This document shows, piece by piece, positions 44,441-53,633 of a DNA stretch of 64,000 nt. Both the position numbers and the translations under genes were made by a program. The notes under the pieces were generated by a model. The model was not told the DNA's origin. It worked only from the letters and a program-made list of their open reading frames with translations, and did not search any database. The stretch's first letter is position 1. Each line of letters opens with the position of its first letter. Source of the stretch: Sphingobium indicum B90A (lineage in GTDB: Bacteria > Pseudomonadota > Alphaproteobacteria > Sphingomonadales > Sphingomonadaceae); NCBI RefSeq assembly GCF_000264945.2, contig NZ_CP013071.1, positions 50,001-114,000 of the forward strand. Direction: 5' to 3'.

Positions 44441-44916
44441 CAGTCGACCTCCCTCAAAAGATGCTCCTCGCGCCCGGCGACGCGCAGGTCGAAGCGGAGC
44501 TGCCAGCGCCCCTTCGGCAAGACCCGGTCGCTCACGTAGACGCCCGGCGCGGTTTCGTGGAAGGCGAGCGGCATGTCCGGCGCCCGCCCCAGCGGATGCT
44601 GCGCCACCGCCGTCACGACGACGCCCGCCAGCGGCGCGCCCTTCGCATCCTTCAGCGCCAGCCCGACATGCCGCCCCGCATCCAGCGTCGCTTCGTCCCG
44701 CCAACCCAGCCGCCGCTGCGCCCGCGCCTGCGCCAGCCAGCCGTTGAACTTCTGGCTGGCGACATAGCTGTTCTCGACCACCGTGCCGCCGAAGGAGCGC
44801 ACCGCGACGGTCGCCATCAGCATGTTGACCGCGATCACCGCGGCGAAGAAGGCGATCAATATCGCCGTCATGTGCCAGCCGGTGAAGCGGCGGATGGGGG
44901 ATGGTGCAGGGGTCAT
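44440..44916 (-). CDS. fixH: FixH/CcoH-like cbb3 assembly protein
   Basis: A 158-residue protein with one membrane helix (MTAILIAFFAAVIAVNMLMA) near the N-terminus and a periplasmic domain containing NSYVASQKFNGWLAQARAQ, typical of FixH. FixH helps mature and stabilise the cbb3 oxidase with CcoI. It follows ccoG after a 3-base gap and overlaps ccoI. Confidence 0.9.
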   Translation of the reverse strand: MTPAPSPIRRFTGWHMTAILIAFFAAVIAVNMLMATVAVRSFGGTVVENSYVASQKFNGWLAQARAQRRLGWRDEATLDAGRHVGLALKDAKGAPLAGVVVTAVAQHPLGRAPDMPLAFHETAPGVYVSDRVLPKGRWQLRFDLRVAGREEHLLREVD

Positions 44917-44919
44917 GTC

Positions 44920-46344
44920 TCAGGGCCTTTCAAATCGGGCGGGTTCGCTGGCGCTGCCGCCTTCGCGATCCAAAGCGCGCAGGGTGAAGCGGAAATCCTG
45001 CCGCGCCGGGCCGCCGGACGGCAGCGTCAGGAAGATGCGCAGCTTCGCCACGCTGTCGGCGGGCACGGTCGTGCGCACCGTCGCGGCGGCACTCTCCCGC
45101 GATCCGGCATCGGTCCATATCCGGCCGCCGGGCAGTCCATCCAGGCCCACTTCCATCGGCCGGGGCCGCGCCTGCATGTTGCGCAGCTTGACCGTATAGG
45201 CGTTGCGGATCGCGCCGTCGGACAGGCGCACGAAGATCGGGTTGCGGTCCTGCTGCGCGCTGATCTCCAGCCGCTCCCGCGCCCCCAGCGCGAACAGCAT
45301 GGCCGCGCCGATCCCGGCCCAGATCGCGAAATAGGCGATGGTGCGCGGCCGCAGCAGCGTCTTCAGCACCGGGCGCGGTTCCGACCCCTTCTGCTCCCCT
45401 TCGGCGTCATCCTGCGTGCAATAGTCGATCAGCCCGCGCGGCCGCCCGACCTGCGCCATCACCTTGTCGCAGGCGTCGATGCACAGCGCGCAGGTGATGC
45501 AGCCGATCTGCGGCCCTTCGCGAATGTCGATGCCGGTCGGGCAGACCGCGACGCACTGGTTGCAGTCGATGCAGTCGCCGAACGCGCCGGGATTCGCTTC
45601 GGCCTTCTTCAGGCTCCCGCGCTTCTCCCCGCGCCAATGCTTGTAGGTGACGACCAGCGACTTCTCGTCCAGCATCGCCGTCTGGATGCGCGGCCAGGGG
45701 CACATATAGATGCACAGCTGCTCCCGCATGAACCCACCCAGCACGAAGGTGGTCGCGGTCAGCACGAAAGTCGTCGCATAGGCTTGCCACGCGGCGGTCC
45801 CGCTCCAGAATTCCCGTTGCAGGGTCGGGGCGTCCGCGAAATAGAATATCCACGCGCCCCCGGTGATAAAGGCGATCCCCAGCCAGACCGACCATTTGAC
45901 GATCCGCCGGGCCATCTTGGCCGCGCTCCACGGCGCCTTGGCAAGCCGCAACTGCGCATTGCGGTCGCCGTCCACGAAACGCTCGACATGCTGGTAAAGA
46001 TCGGTCCACACCGTCTGCGGACAGGCATAGCCGCACCAGGCCCGCCCCACCGCCGAGGTAACGAGGAACAGCCCGATCCCCGCCATGATCAGCAGGCCCG
46101 CGACATAATAGAATTCCTGCGGCCAGATCTCGATGGCGAACATGTAGAAGCGCCGATGGGCCAGATCGACCAGCACCGCCTGATCCGGCGCATAAGGCCC
46201 CCGGTCCCAGCGCAGCCAGGGCGTGCCCCAGTAGATGGCCAGCGTCACCGCCATGATCGCCCATTTCAGGCGACGATAGAAGCCGTCGACGGCCTTGGGA
46301 TAGACCCCTTTGCGCTTCTCATAGAGCGAGGCAGACCCAGACAT
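44920..46344 (-). CDS. ccoG: Cbb3 oxidase accessory ferredoxin-type protein
   Basis: A 474-residue membrane protein with two 4Fe-4S clusters, CIDCNQCVAVCPTG and CITCALCIDAC, and several membrane helices (including GRAWCGYACPQTVW with further cysteines). It matches the CcoG/RdxA family that reduces copper for cbb3 oxidase assembly. The ATG at 46344 is preferred over 46350. A palindromic repeat and the ccoP end separate it from ccoNOQP. Confidence 0.92.
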   Translation of the reverse strand: MSGSASLYEKRKGVYPKAVDGFYRRLKWAIMAVTLAIYWGTPWLRWDRGPYAPDQAVLVDLAHRRFYMFAIEIWPQEFYYVAGLLIMAGIGLFLVTSAVGRAWCGYACPQTVWTDLYQHVERFVDGDRNAQLRLAKAPWSAAKMARRIVKWSVWLGIAFITGGAWIFYFADAPTLQREFWSGTAAWQAYATTFVLTATTFVLGGFMREQLCIYMCPWPRIQTAMLDEKSLVVTYKHWRGEKRGSLKKAEANPGAFGDCIDCNQCVAVCPTGIDIREGPQIGCITCALCIDACDKVMAQVGRPRGLIDYCTQDDAEGEQKGSEPRPVLKTLLRPRTIAYFAIWAGIGAAMLFALGARERLEISAQQDRNPIFVRLSDGAIRNAYTVKLRNMQARPRPMEVGLDGLPGGRIWTDAGSRESAAATVRTTVPADSVAKLRIFLTLPSGGPARQDFRFTLRALDREGGSASEPARFERP

Positions 46345-46356
46345 CAGCACCCCCCT

Positions 46357-46492
46357 ATTCCTCCCTGCGCCGAAGGCGTGGGGAGGGGGACCAGCCGAAG
46401 GCTGGTGGAGGGGAAATGCGCAACCTCAGCCCATTTCCCCTCCACCACCGCCTTCGGCGGCGGTCCCCCTCCCCATGCAAGCATGGGGAGGA
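46357..46492. repeat. Palindromic intergenic repeat, copy A
   Basis: About 136 bases of nested inverted repeats lying between ccoG and ccoP. It opens with ATTCCTCC and closes with GGGGAGGAA; the central arms include CCGCCTTCGGCGGCGG. Copies B (50099) and C (51083) share this layout. It probably breaks up or tunes the cco transcript. Confidence 0.75.
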
Positions 46493-46503
46493 ACAGAAAA
46501 GCC

Positions 46504-47391
46504 TCACCGCCCCGCATCACCCTCGCCCCCGCCAAGGCTATGCACATAGGCCGCCAGCATGCGGATGGTCGCCTTGTCCAGCTTGTCGTCCCAGCGCGGC
46601 ATCACGCCATGGCGGCTGTTCCACACCGTCTCGCGGATCGTCCCCGCGTCTCCCCCATAAAGCCAGATCGCATCGGTCAGATCGGGCGCGCCCAACGCCC
46701 GGTTCCCCTTGCCCGCAGGCCCATGGCAAACCGCGCAATTGTCGGCAAAGACCCTGTCCCCCCGCCGCGAAGCCGCGCCTGGCCGGTCCTGCCCGCTGAT
46801 CGCCCGGACATGCGCCACCACGTCGTCCACCTGCGCCGCCGTCAACAACTGATCCTTGCCGAAGGCGGGCATCAGCGACTGGCGCGTGGCGTCATGACCG
46901 GGATTGCGGACGCCGTCGGTGATCGTCTTCTCGATGGCAGCCAGATCGCCGCCCCACAGCCAGTCGTCGTCATTGAGGTTGGGATAGCCCTTCGACCCTG
47001 CGGCCCCCGACCCATGGCACTGGACGCAATGCACCCGGAACGCGGCGCGCCCGCCCTCGACCGCCTGCTGCATCAGTTCGGGCCGCCCCGGCAGGGCCGT
47101 GATCGGCGTGTCCGCAATCGCTTTCCGGATCGGCGCGATCTGCCTTTCCCGCGCCGCCAGTTCCCTGTCCAGCGCCCCCCGGCTCGACCAGCCGAGTATG
47201 CCGCCGGTCGCCCGGTCGATCATCGGGATGGCCGGATAGGCGATCATGTAACCGACAGCGAACAGGATCGTCGCGTAGAAGGTCCAAAGCCACCAGCGCG
47301 GCAGCGGCGTGTCCAGTTCCTGGATGCCGTCCCATTCATGATGCTTGATCTCCGTCCCGGTGGCGGGATCGATGCGCTTGTCGTCAGCCAT
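46504..47391 (-). CDS. ccoP: cbb3 oxidase subunit III (dihaem cytochrome c)
   Basis: A 295-residue subunit with one N-terminal helix (WWLWTFYATILFAVGYMIAYP) and two haem c motifs, CVQCH and CAVCH, in the periplasmic part. It feeds electrons to CcoO and CcoN. The ATG at 47391 overlaps the end of ccoQ by 8 bases. Confidence 0.93.
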   Translation of the reverse strand: MADDKRIDPATGTEIKHHEWDGIQELDTPLPRWWLWTFYATILFAVGYMIAYPAIPMIDRATGGILGWSSRGALDRELAARERQIAPIRKAIADTPITALPGRPELMQQAVEGGRAAFRVHCVQCHGSGAAGSKGYPNLNDDDWLWGGDLAAIEKTITDGVRNPGHDATRQSLMPAFGKDQLLTAAQVDDVVAHVRAISGQDRPGAASRRGDRVFADNCAVCHGPAGKGNRALGAPDLTDAIWLYGGDAGTIRETVWNSRHGVMPRWDDKLDKATIRMLAAYVHSLGGGEGDAGR

Positions 47392-47551
47392 GGTCGGCCT
47401 CCGTCTGATCGTCGAAAATGGCGAGCGCGGCGTCGGCGCTGCGCTGCCGCCCATGGGGCAGGAAATGCCAGCCGATCAGGATCGCATAGAGCAACCCCAT
47501 GAACACCAGCCCCCAGCTATCGGCGAAATGCCGCAAGGCGTCGTAGCTCAT
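47384..47551 (-). CDS. ccoQ: Cbb3 oxidase small subunit IV
   Basis: A 55-residue single-helix protein starting [19 protein letters not shown] and containing [15 protein letters not shown], as CcoQ proteins do. It overlaps both ccoO (four bases) and ccoP (eight bases). It stabilises CcoP association with the complex. Confidence 0.9.
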   Translation of the reverse strand: MSYDALRHFADSWGLVFMGLLYAILIGWHFLPHGRQRSADAALAIFDDQTEADHG

Positions 47552-48294
47552 CTGTCGACCTCCTGCGGCTTGGCGCTGTCCACATCGACCAGCGTGCCCA
47601 GCATCTGGAGATAGGCGACCAGCGCATCCATCTCCGTCAGCTTGCCCGGATCGCCGTCGAAATCGCGGGCCTGCGCCTTGGGATAGCGTTTCAGCAGGTC
47701 GCCGCTGTCCGCATCGGGATTGGCCTGCGCCTTCAGGTCGTCATTGGCCCTGTCGATATCGTCCTTCGTATAGGGCACGCCGACATCATTGAGCGCGGTC
47801 AGATCCCCGCGCATGTCGCCCGCCTTCAATTCCCGCTCCGCCAGGAAGGCATAGCCGGGCATGATCGATTCCGGCACCACCGCGCGCGGGTCTTTCAGAT
47901 GCTGGACATGCCATTCGTCCGAATAGCGGCCGCCCACCCGCGCCAGATCCGGCCCCGTCCGCTTCGACCCCCATTGGAAGGGATGGTCGTACATGCTCTC
48001 CGCCGCCAGGCTATAATGGCCATAGCGCTCCGTCTCGTCCCGGAAGGGCCGGATCATCTGGCTATGACAATTATAGCAGCCTTCGCGGATGTAGATGTTC
48101 CGCCCCGCCAGCTCCAGCGGCGTATAGGGACGCACGCCCTCCACTTTCTCGATAGTGTTGTCGATCCAGAAGAGCGGCGCGATCTCCACGATGCCGCCGA
48201 TGGCGACTGTGATCAGGGCTGCAATGCCCAGCAGCGAAACATTCCGCTCCAGCCTGCCATGGTCGAAGAACTTGCCCTTGGTCTTGGTTTCCAT
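47548..48294 (-). CDS. ccoO: cbb3 oxidase subunit II (mono-haem cytochrome c)
   Basis: A 248-residue subunit with an N-terminal membrane anchor ([19 protein letters not shown]), the haem motif in [15 protein letters not shown] and the Met-ligand region [10 protein letters not shown]. It is 14 bases downstream of ccoN and overlaps ccoQ. Confidence 0.94.
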   Translation of the reverse strand: METKTKGKFFDHGRLERNVSLLGIAALITVAIGGIVEIAPLFWIDNTIEKVEGVRPYTPLELAGRNIYIREGCYNCHSQMIRPFRDETERYGHYSLAAESMYDHPFQWGSKRTGPDLARVGGRYSDEWHVQHLKDPRAVVPESIMPGYAFLAERELKAGDMRGDLTALNDVGVPYTKDDIDRANDDLKAQANPDADSGDLLKRYPKAQARDFDGDPGKLTEMDALVAYLQMLGTLVDVDSAKPQEVDR

Positions 48295-48308
48295 GTCCGG
48301 ATACTCCT

Positions 48309-49967
48309 TCAGGCAGGCTGCGCGACGATGGGCCGGTCGGCCTCGGCATCATAGGCCGCATCGTTCATCGGCTTCTCCACGCGCAGCGGGCTACCCGCGA
48401 TGGTCCTGCCGATGTTCCAGGCCATGACGATCGCGCCGCTCAGGTACAGCAGGCCCCCCGCCGCCCGGATCAGATACATGGGGAACATGGCGCTCACCAC
48501 TTCGGAGAAGGCGTAGACCAGATAACCGTCGCTGCCATATTCGCGCCACATCAGCCCCTGCATGATGCCCGCGACCCACATCGACGCGGCGTAGAGGACG
48601 ATGCCCACCGTCGCCAGCCAGAAGTGCCAGTTCACCAGCCGAAGACTGTACAGCCTCTCCCGCTTCCACAGTCGTGGCGTAAGATAATAAAGGCAGGCGA
48701 AAGTAATCAGCCCGTTCCACCCCAGCGCCCCGCTATGCACATGGCCGATAGTCCAGTCGGTATAGTGGGAAAGACTGTTGACCGCCTTCACCGACATCAT
48801 CGGCCCTTCGAAAGTCGACATGCCGTAGAATGCCAGCGCCATCACCATCATGCGGATGATCGGATCGGTGCGGATGCGGTCCCATGCGCCGTTCAGCGTC
48901 ATGAGGCCGTTGATCATCCCGCCCCAGCTAGGCATCCACAGCATGACCGAAAAGACCATGCCCAAGGTCTGCGCCCAGTCGGGCAGCGCGGTATAATGAA
49001 GATGGTGCGGCCCCGCCCAGATATAGAGGAAGATCAGCGACCAGAAATGGATGATGGAAAGCCTGTAACTATAGACCGGCCGTTCCGCCTGCTTGGGCAC
49101 GAAATAATACATCATGGCCAGGAAACCGGCGGTCAGGAAGAAACCGACCGCATTATGCCCGTACCACCATTGGGTCAGCGCGTCCTGCACACCCGCGAAG
49201 GCGCTGTAGCTCTTGGAACCGAGCCAGCTCACCGGCATGGAAAGATTGTTGACGATATGCAGCATCGCGATCGTCAGGATGAAACTCAGGTAAAACCAGT
49301 TCGCGACATAGATATGCGGCTCGCTGCGGCGCAGGATCGTCCCGCCGAACACCACCAGATAGGCGACCCAGACGATGGTCAGCCACAGGTCGACATACCA
49401 TTCCGGCTCGGCATATTCCTTGCCCTCGGTGATGCCCAGCAGATAGCCGGTCGCCGCCAGCACGATGAAAAGCTGATAGCCCCAGAAGACGAACCGGGCG
49501 AGCGCCGGAAAGGCCAGCCGCGCCCGGCACGTCCGCTGCACCACATAGAAGCTGGTGGCGATCAGCGCATTGCCCCCGAAGGCAAAGATCACGGCGGAGG
49601 TGTGCAACGGCCGCAGCCGCCCGAAACTCGTATATTCCAGCCCCAGATTGAGCGCCGGAAAGGCAAGCTGGAGCGCGATGTAAAGCCCGGCCAGAAAGCC
49701 CGCCAGGCCCCAGAAGACCGTCGCGATCACGCCCCAGCGGATCGGATCGTCGTCATATCTGCCCTGGGAGGCGGGCATTTTCAGCAGCCCGCGAGTGATC
49801 GCCTCATAATCGGCATGCCGCATCGTCAGCACCGCCACGGCCAGCGCGGCCGCGCACACGATCCCCATATGCACGGCAAAGCCGAAGTCCGCCGCCGCCA
49901 GCGCCGCCAGAAAGGCCAGCGTCGCGAGCGCGAACCAGCCGCCCGTCTTCCACACCAGTTGCTCCAT
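48309..49967 (-). CDS. ccoN: cbb3 oxidase subunit I (catalytic)
   Basis: A 552-residue haem-copper oxidase subunit with about 13 helices. Copper and haem ligands are visible in [31 protein letters not shown] and [16 protein letters not shown]. It reduces oxygen to water at low oxygen tension and pumps protons. An FNR/FixK box lies about 58 bases upstream of its ATG, consistent with induction by low oxygen. GGGGAAA precedes the start. Confidence 0.95.
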   Translation of the reverse strand: MEQLVWKTGGWFALATLAFLAALAAADFGFAVHMGIVCAAALAVAVLTMRHADYEAITRGLLKMPASQGRYDDDPIRWGVIATVFWGLAGFLAGLYIALQLAFPALNLGLEYTSFGRLRPLHTSAVIFAFGGNALIATSFYVVQRTCRARLAFPALARFVFWGYQLFIVLAATGYLLGITEGKEYAEPEWYVDLWLTIVWVAYLVVFGGTILRRSEPHIYVANWFYLSFILTIAMLHIVNNLSMPVSWLGSKSYSAFAGVQDALTQWWYGHNAVGFFLTAGFLAMMYYFVPKQAERPVYSYRLSIIHFWSLIFLYIWAGPHHLHYTALPDWAQTLGMVFSVMLWMPSWGGMINGLMTLNGAWDRIRTDPIIRMMVMALAFYGMSTFEGPMMSVKAVNSLSHYTDWTIGHVHSGALGWNGLITFACLYYLTPRLWKRERLYSLRLVNWHFWLATVGIVLYAASMWVAGIMQGLMWREYGSDGYLVYAFSEVVSAMFPMYLIRAAGGLLYLSGAIVMAWNIGRTIAGSPLRVEKPMNDAAYDAEADRPIVAQPA

Positions 49968-50024
49968 CGGATTTCCCCGTCAAAGGCTATGCGGCGTCCT
50001 TCCTCCGGGAGCCGCCCCCATGCA

Positions 50025-50038
50025 TTGACCTCTGTCAA
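50025..50038. promoter_or_regulatory. FNR/FixK box upstream of ccoN
   Basis: TTGACCTCTGTCAA is a perfect TTGA-N6-TCAA anaerobox, 58 bases upstream of the ccoN start, the usual distance for activation. The FNR-type regulator encoded next door is the probable binder. Confidence 0.85.
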
Positions 50039-50098
50039 AGCCGGCGGCGCAGGTATGTAGGGGAATGTCCGTATGGGGCCGGAAAGCCGACCCATCCT

Positions 50099-50234
50099 AT
50101 TCCTCCCCATCGAAAGATGGGGAGGGGGACCGCCGCCAAAGGCGGTGGTGGAGGGGAAGATTCGAAGGTCGCGCCCCCTTCCCCTCCACCAGCCTGCGGC
50201 TGGTCCCCCTCCCCACGCTGCGCGTGGGGAGGAT
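50099..50234. repeat. Palindromic intergenic repeat, copy B
   Basis: Same layout as copies A and C: outer arms ATTCCTCCCCAT...GTGGGGAGGAT, inner arms CCGCCGCCAAAGGCGGTGG and CCAGCCTGCGGCTGG. It ends right at the stop of the FNR-type gene and may act as a terminator between that gene and ccoN. Confidence 0.75.
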
Positions 50235-51017
50235 TTAATATTCCCCCTCGGCCATCCCCTCCAGCCGCTCTTCATCCACGACGCGCACCCCGCGCCGCCC
50301 GGCCAGCGCAATCACGCCCATCCGCTTCAACTCGCCGATCTGCCGCGACACCGTCTCTATGGTCAGCCCCAGCACGTCCGCGATCTGCTGCCGCGACAAA
50401 GGCAATTCGATCACCCCGGCCGGGTCCGCCCGCAACCGCCGCCGCATGTCCAGCAGCAACGTCGCGACCTTCTCCCGCGCATTCTTCCGCCCCAGCAGCA
50501 GCATCCACGCCCGCGTCCGGTCCAGATCGTCCAGCGTCCGCCGCAACAACCGATGCTCCAACGCCGGATGCTCCCGCGCAAAACCGTCGAACGCCCCTCG
50601 CGGATAAAGGCACAGCCGCGCATCGGTCAGCGCCGTGACGCTGTGCGGCGTGCGCGCGCCGAAGGGGCGGCCGATGAAATCCGATGCATAGACGACGCCG
50701 ACGATCTGCTCGCGCCCGTCGCCGGTGGAGGTGGACAGCTTCAGCGTCCCCTCGATCACATTGGCGACCAGCGTCGAACTGTCGCCTTCCCACATCACGG
50801 TCTGCCCGGCCTGCAACGTCACGCGCCGCCCGATCCGGTTCAGCGCCCCGCGCTGCTTTTCGTCGAGATCGGCGCAGATCGCCCGATCGCGCACCTCGCA
50901 ACGGTCGCAATATTGCCCGCCGCAGCCCTTGGCCGATGGCGTTGCCGCCATGGCGAAGGCCGCATCCTCCTGCGCCTTTTGCGCCAGGTCAAATCGCATA
51001 TCCATGCGCCGATCCAT
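50235..51017 (-). CDS. FNR-type oxygen-responsive regulator
   Basis: A 260-residue Crp/Fnr protein. The N-terminal part has GCGGQYCDRCEVRDRAICA, the cysteine pattern of FNR/FnrL/FixK-type iron-sulphur sensors, and a further central Cys in DARLCLYPRG could complete a 4Fe-4S cluster. The C-terminal helix-turn-helix is QQIADVLGLTIETVSRQIGE, whose ETVSR recognition helix fits TTGA-N6-TCAA sites. It sits beside ccoNOQP with an FNR box, so it most likely activates that operon when oxygen is low. In-frame ATGs at 51017, 51005 and 50999 are all possible. Confidence 0.9.
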   Translation of the reverse strand: MDRRMDMRFDLAQKAQEDAAFAMAATPSAKGCGGQYCDRCEVRDRAICADLDEKQRGALNRIGRRVTLQAGQTVMWEGDSSTLVANVIEGTLKLSTSTGDGREQIVGVVYASDFIGRPFGARTPHSVTALTDARLCLYPRGAFDGFAREHPALEHRLLRRTLDDLDRTRAWMLLLGRKNAREKVATLLLDMRRRLRADPAGVIELPLSRQQIADVLGLTIETVSRQIGELKRMGVIALAGRRGVRVVDEERLEGMAEGEY

Positions 51018-51082
51018 GCCGCCCCGGCACGCCGCGACCTATCCGTAATTGTCCCTAGGGTGTTGGAGAGCGGACCTCCCCA

Positions 51083-51222
51083 ATTCCTCCCCATCGAAAG
51101 ATGGGGAGGGGGACCGCCGCCAAAGGCGGTGGTGGAGGGGAATGGGGCACGACCTGCGCATTTCCCCTCCACCACCGCTTTCAGCGGCGGTCCCCCTCCC
51201 CACGCTGCGCGCAGGGAGGATT
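51083..51222. repeat. Palindromic intergenic repeat, copy C
   Basis: Third copy of the nested palindrome, starting ATTCCTCCCCATCG and ending GCAGGGAGGAT. Its first ~60 bases are nearly identical to copy B. It lies between the FNR-type gene's 5' side and the truncated OmpW gene. Confidence 0.75.
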
Positions 51223-51230
51223 TCACCCCA

Positions 51231-51493
51231 TCAAAACTTCATCCCCACGCCCACGCCAAAGACAAAGGGATCAAGCTCCAGCTTCACCCTCTGCACGCCC
51301 GCACCGGCGATCGACAGCCGCGCCGTGGTGTCGATGTCGATATATTTGACGTCGAAATTCAAAAACATCCGCTCGTTGAGGTCGATGTCGACCCCCACCT
51401 GCCCCGCCCAGCCGAAGCTGTCGGACATATGCACTTTGGTCGCGCCCACCGCGCCCTCCAGCGCGCCCGAAGCCTTCTCGCTATAGAACAGCG
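51231..51493 (-). pseudogene. OmpW-family outer-membrane protein, C-terminal remnant cut by IS6100
   Basis: About 87 codons remain. They show the C-terminal part of an eight-stranded OmpW barrel: FGWAGQVGVDIDLNERMFLN, KYIDIDTTARL and the terminal FGVGVGMKF with the C-terminal Phe needed for barrel assembly. Everything upstream, including the start, is missing; the frame continues into IS6100 only by chance. The intact gene would have been a small porin of about 200 residues. The junction at 51493/51494 marks where conserved chromosomal order gives way to the accessory region. Confidence 0.85.
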
Positions 51494-52373
51494 GGCTCTG
51501 TTGCAAAAATCGTGAAGCTTGAGCATGCTTGGCGGAGATTGGACGGACGGAACGATGACGGATTTCAAGTGGCGCCATTTCCAGGGTGATGTGATCCTGT
51601 GGGCGGTGCGCTGGTATTGTCGCTATCCGATCAGCTATCGCGACCTTGAGGAAATGCTGGCGGAACGCGGCATTTCGGTCGACCATACGACGATCTATCG
51701 CTGGGTCCAGTGCTACGCCCCGGAGATGGAGAAGCGGCTGCGCTGGTTCTGGCGGCGTGGCTTTGATCCGAGCTGGCGCCTGGATGAAACCTACGTCAAG
51801 GTGCGGGGCAAGTGGACCTACCTGTACCGGGCAGTCGACAAGCGGGGCGACACGATCGATTTCTACCTGTCGCCGACCCGCAGCGCCAAGGCAGCGAAGC
51901 GGTTCCTGGGCAAGGCCCTGCGAGGCCTGAAGCACTGGGAAAAGCCTGCCACGCTCAATACCGACAAAGCGCCGAGCTATGGTGCAGCGATCACCGAATT
52001 GAAGCGCGAAGGAAAGCTGGACCGGGAGACGGCCCACCGGCAGGTGAAGTATCTCAATAACGTGATCGAGGCCGATCACGGAAAGCTCAAGATACTGATC
52101 AAGCCGGTGCGCGGTTTCAAATCGATCCCCACGGCCTATGCCACGATCAAGGGATTCGAAGTCATGCGAGCCCTGCGCAAAGGACAGGCTCGCCCCTGGT
52201 GCCTGCAGCCCGGCATCAGGGGCGAGGTGCGCCTTGTGGAGAGAGCTTTTGGCATTGGGCCCTCGGCGCTGACGGAGGCCATGGGCATGCTCAACCACCA
52301 TTTCGCAGCAGCCGCCTGATCGGCGCAGAGCGACAGCCTACCTCTGACTGCCGCCAATCTTTGCAACAGAGCC
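51494..52373 (+). mobile_element. IS6100, copy 1 (IS6 family)
   Basis: Exactly 880 bp, bounded by inverted repeats starting GGCTCTGTTGCAAA. Flanking eight bases differ (GAACAGCG left, GCAGCGCG right), so there is no target duplication. The copy truncates an OmpW gene on the left and a glutathione S-transferase gene on the right. Confidence 0.95.
51555..52319 (+). CDS. tnpA: IS6100 transposase
   Basis: A 254-residue DDE transposase of the IS6 family starting MTDFKWRHFQGDVILWAVRW. DDE residues are visible in WRLDETYVKVRGKW (D), LNTDKAPSYGAAI (D) and NVIEADHGKLKILIKPVRG (E). IS6 enzymes act by replicative transposition and join copies through cointegrates. The ATG at 51555 is taken as start; an in-frame ATG 36 bases earlier exists. 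All three copies in the window encode the same protein. Confidence 0.95.
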   Translation: MTDFKWRHFQGDVILWAVRWYCRYPISYRDLEEMLAERGISVDHTTIYRWVQCYAPEMEKRLRWFWRRGFDPSWRLDETYVKVRGKWTYLYRAVDKRGDTIDFYLSPTRSAKAAKRFLGKALRGLKHWEKPATLNTDKAPSYGAAITELKREGKLDRETAHRQVKYLNNVIEADHGKLKILIKPVRGFKSIPTAYATIKGFEVMRALRKGQARPWCLQPGIRGEVRLVERAFGIGPSALTEAMGMLNHHFAAAA

Positions 52374-52668
52374 GCAGCGCGAGCCATTCCAGGGCCCGGG
52401 CGCGGGCAAGGCCTTCCGTGGGCAGCAAGGCCTTTTCGGGCACGAGTTCCGCGATATGGTTGAGGATGGCGATATTTTCGGTCAGGACATCATCGCCGAT
52501 CTGGAGCGCGGGCACCCGCGCCCACGGGTTTTTCTGACGATAGGCGTCTGAAAACTGGGCGTTTTGCGTCAGGTCGATCAGCTCCGCCTCATAAGGAAGG
52601 CCGGCTTCCTCCAATGCGGCATGGGACGCCAATGAGCATGAACCTGGATTGTAGTAGAGCTTCAACAT
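52374..52668 (-). pseudogene. Glutathione S-transferase, N-terminal remnant cut by IS6100
   Basis: The first 98 codons of a GST remain. The thioredoxin-like domain is visible: LYYNPGSCSLASHAALEEAG (with the Ser/Cys near the active site), then VPALQIGDDVLTENIAILNH (the glutathione-binding Glu-Asn). The helical domain is lost at the IS boundary after ALEWLALR. The ATG at 52668 has CAGGAGAA upstream, so the 5' end is genuine. GSTs accompany chlorinated-aromatic pathways, but this fragment cannot be functional. Confidence 0.88.
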
Positions 52669-52812
52669 GTCCCTGCAATTCTCCTGCGGACTGGGCAAAA
52701 AATGGCTTAATGCATATGTTCGGCACCGGAGCGTCGCCCCGAACGGAAGCAATCATCCGCCCGGTCGGAAAACGCTCCGAAACGACAGGCCGGAGCATTC
52801 CATCCGATGCGA
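52669..52812. other. Short intergenic stretch
   Basis: This should contain the promoter of the truncated GST gene. No feature is recognised otherwise. Confidence 0.4.
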
Positions 52813-53037
52813 TCAGGCCGAAATGTTCAAAAATCCATCGGCTTCGAAAACCTTTCTGGCACGTTCCTCAATCCGATCCGCAAGTGACCTGCGAAGCGGC
52901 ATGCCGTTCGAGACTTTTCTCAGCGTGTTATAGCTGAAGCCGAATGTTTCGAATATCTCCTCATTATTTCTCATCGTCGACAATGATGTGATCCGATCGG
53001 CGATCGAGGGATCCAAACAGCGCATTCCATTAGGCAT
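52813..53037 (-). CDS. Small helix-turn-helix-like protein of unknown function
   Basis: A 74-residue protein starting MPNGMRCLDPSIADRITSL. The segment NEEIFETFGFSYNTLRKVSN has a helix-turn-helix character and is followed by a basic helix (LRRSLADRIEERARKVFE). GGGGAAG lies 6 bases upstream of the ATG at 53037, which supports this start over longer ones. No known family is assigned. It is in the same orientation as the truncated GST gene, 144 bases upstream of it. Confidence 0.55.
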   Translation of the reverse strand: MPNGMRCLDPSIADRITSLSTMRNNEEIFETFGFSYNTLRKVSNGMPLRRSLADRIEERARKVFEADGFLNISA

Positions 53038-53633
53038 TCGATCTTCCCCTACTGACGAATTCCAGCCGGTGCACGGTCGCAACTTGCCTGCCCGCGCAGT
53101 TCATCGGGCCATTCCCGCCGTTCCGGAAAACAGGCGGCGGGGTTTCCCCCTGGACCATGTTGCGCATGGGCCGGACACGCAGCGAGCGGGCCAGCGGACG
53201 TCGAGGCCGGGAGCGGATTGCGACGGACGCGCCGCGCATTGCCCGGAGATCGAAGCATAGGAATATCCTCTCCATGCGCTGTTATGGATCAGCGCCTGTC
53301 TTATCCGGCACGTCGGTGATTATTATGCTTATCGGGCCGTCCGGAAAGGATCGCAGCTTTCGCCTGCGGAGGAAATTGCTGCAAATGAATTAGGAATATT
53401 CGCGATACGGATTTGATCGAAACGGGGCCAACTGCCCACAAATCGGTCATGGGGATTGAGCGACCGCGCTTTGAAAGCAGCCATCGCATGCTATGGTCGC
53501 CTTGAGCATTTCCCGGCAGGCGGAATATCCGCCGACCGGAAAGCCCGCTAAAACAGGAAGCCGGAGCAGCCGGGCCGACGCCGTCGGACCGGACGCCGCT
53601 TCGGCTTCGCATCGCCAGGAATTGGAAGCGAAC
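53038..53633. other. 596-base stretch without a convincing gene
   Basis: Several short frames occur, but none has both a good ribosome site and protein-like composition. The part near 53380-53430 is richer in A/T (e.g. TTAGGAATATTCGCGATACG) than its surroundings and may hold promoters for the flanking divergent genes. Confidence 0.45.

Noticed and set aside
44461..47502. 1013-codon plus-strand frame opposite ccoG, fixH and ccoP
   Set aside because: Complements clearly conserved genes and shows no domain of its own.
51231..52301. 356-codon minus-strand frame joining OmpW to IS6100 antisense
   Set aside because: The N-terminal part is antisense of the transposase; the same 'protein' occurs fused to the reductase remnant at 54363 and to SnoaL at 59916, so it is an artefact of IS6100 being open on both strands.
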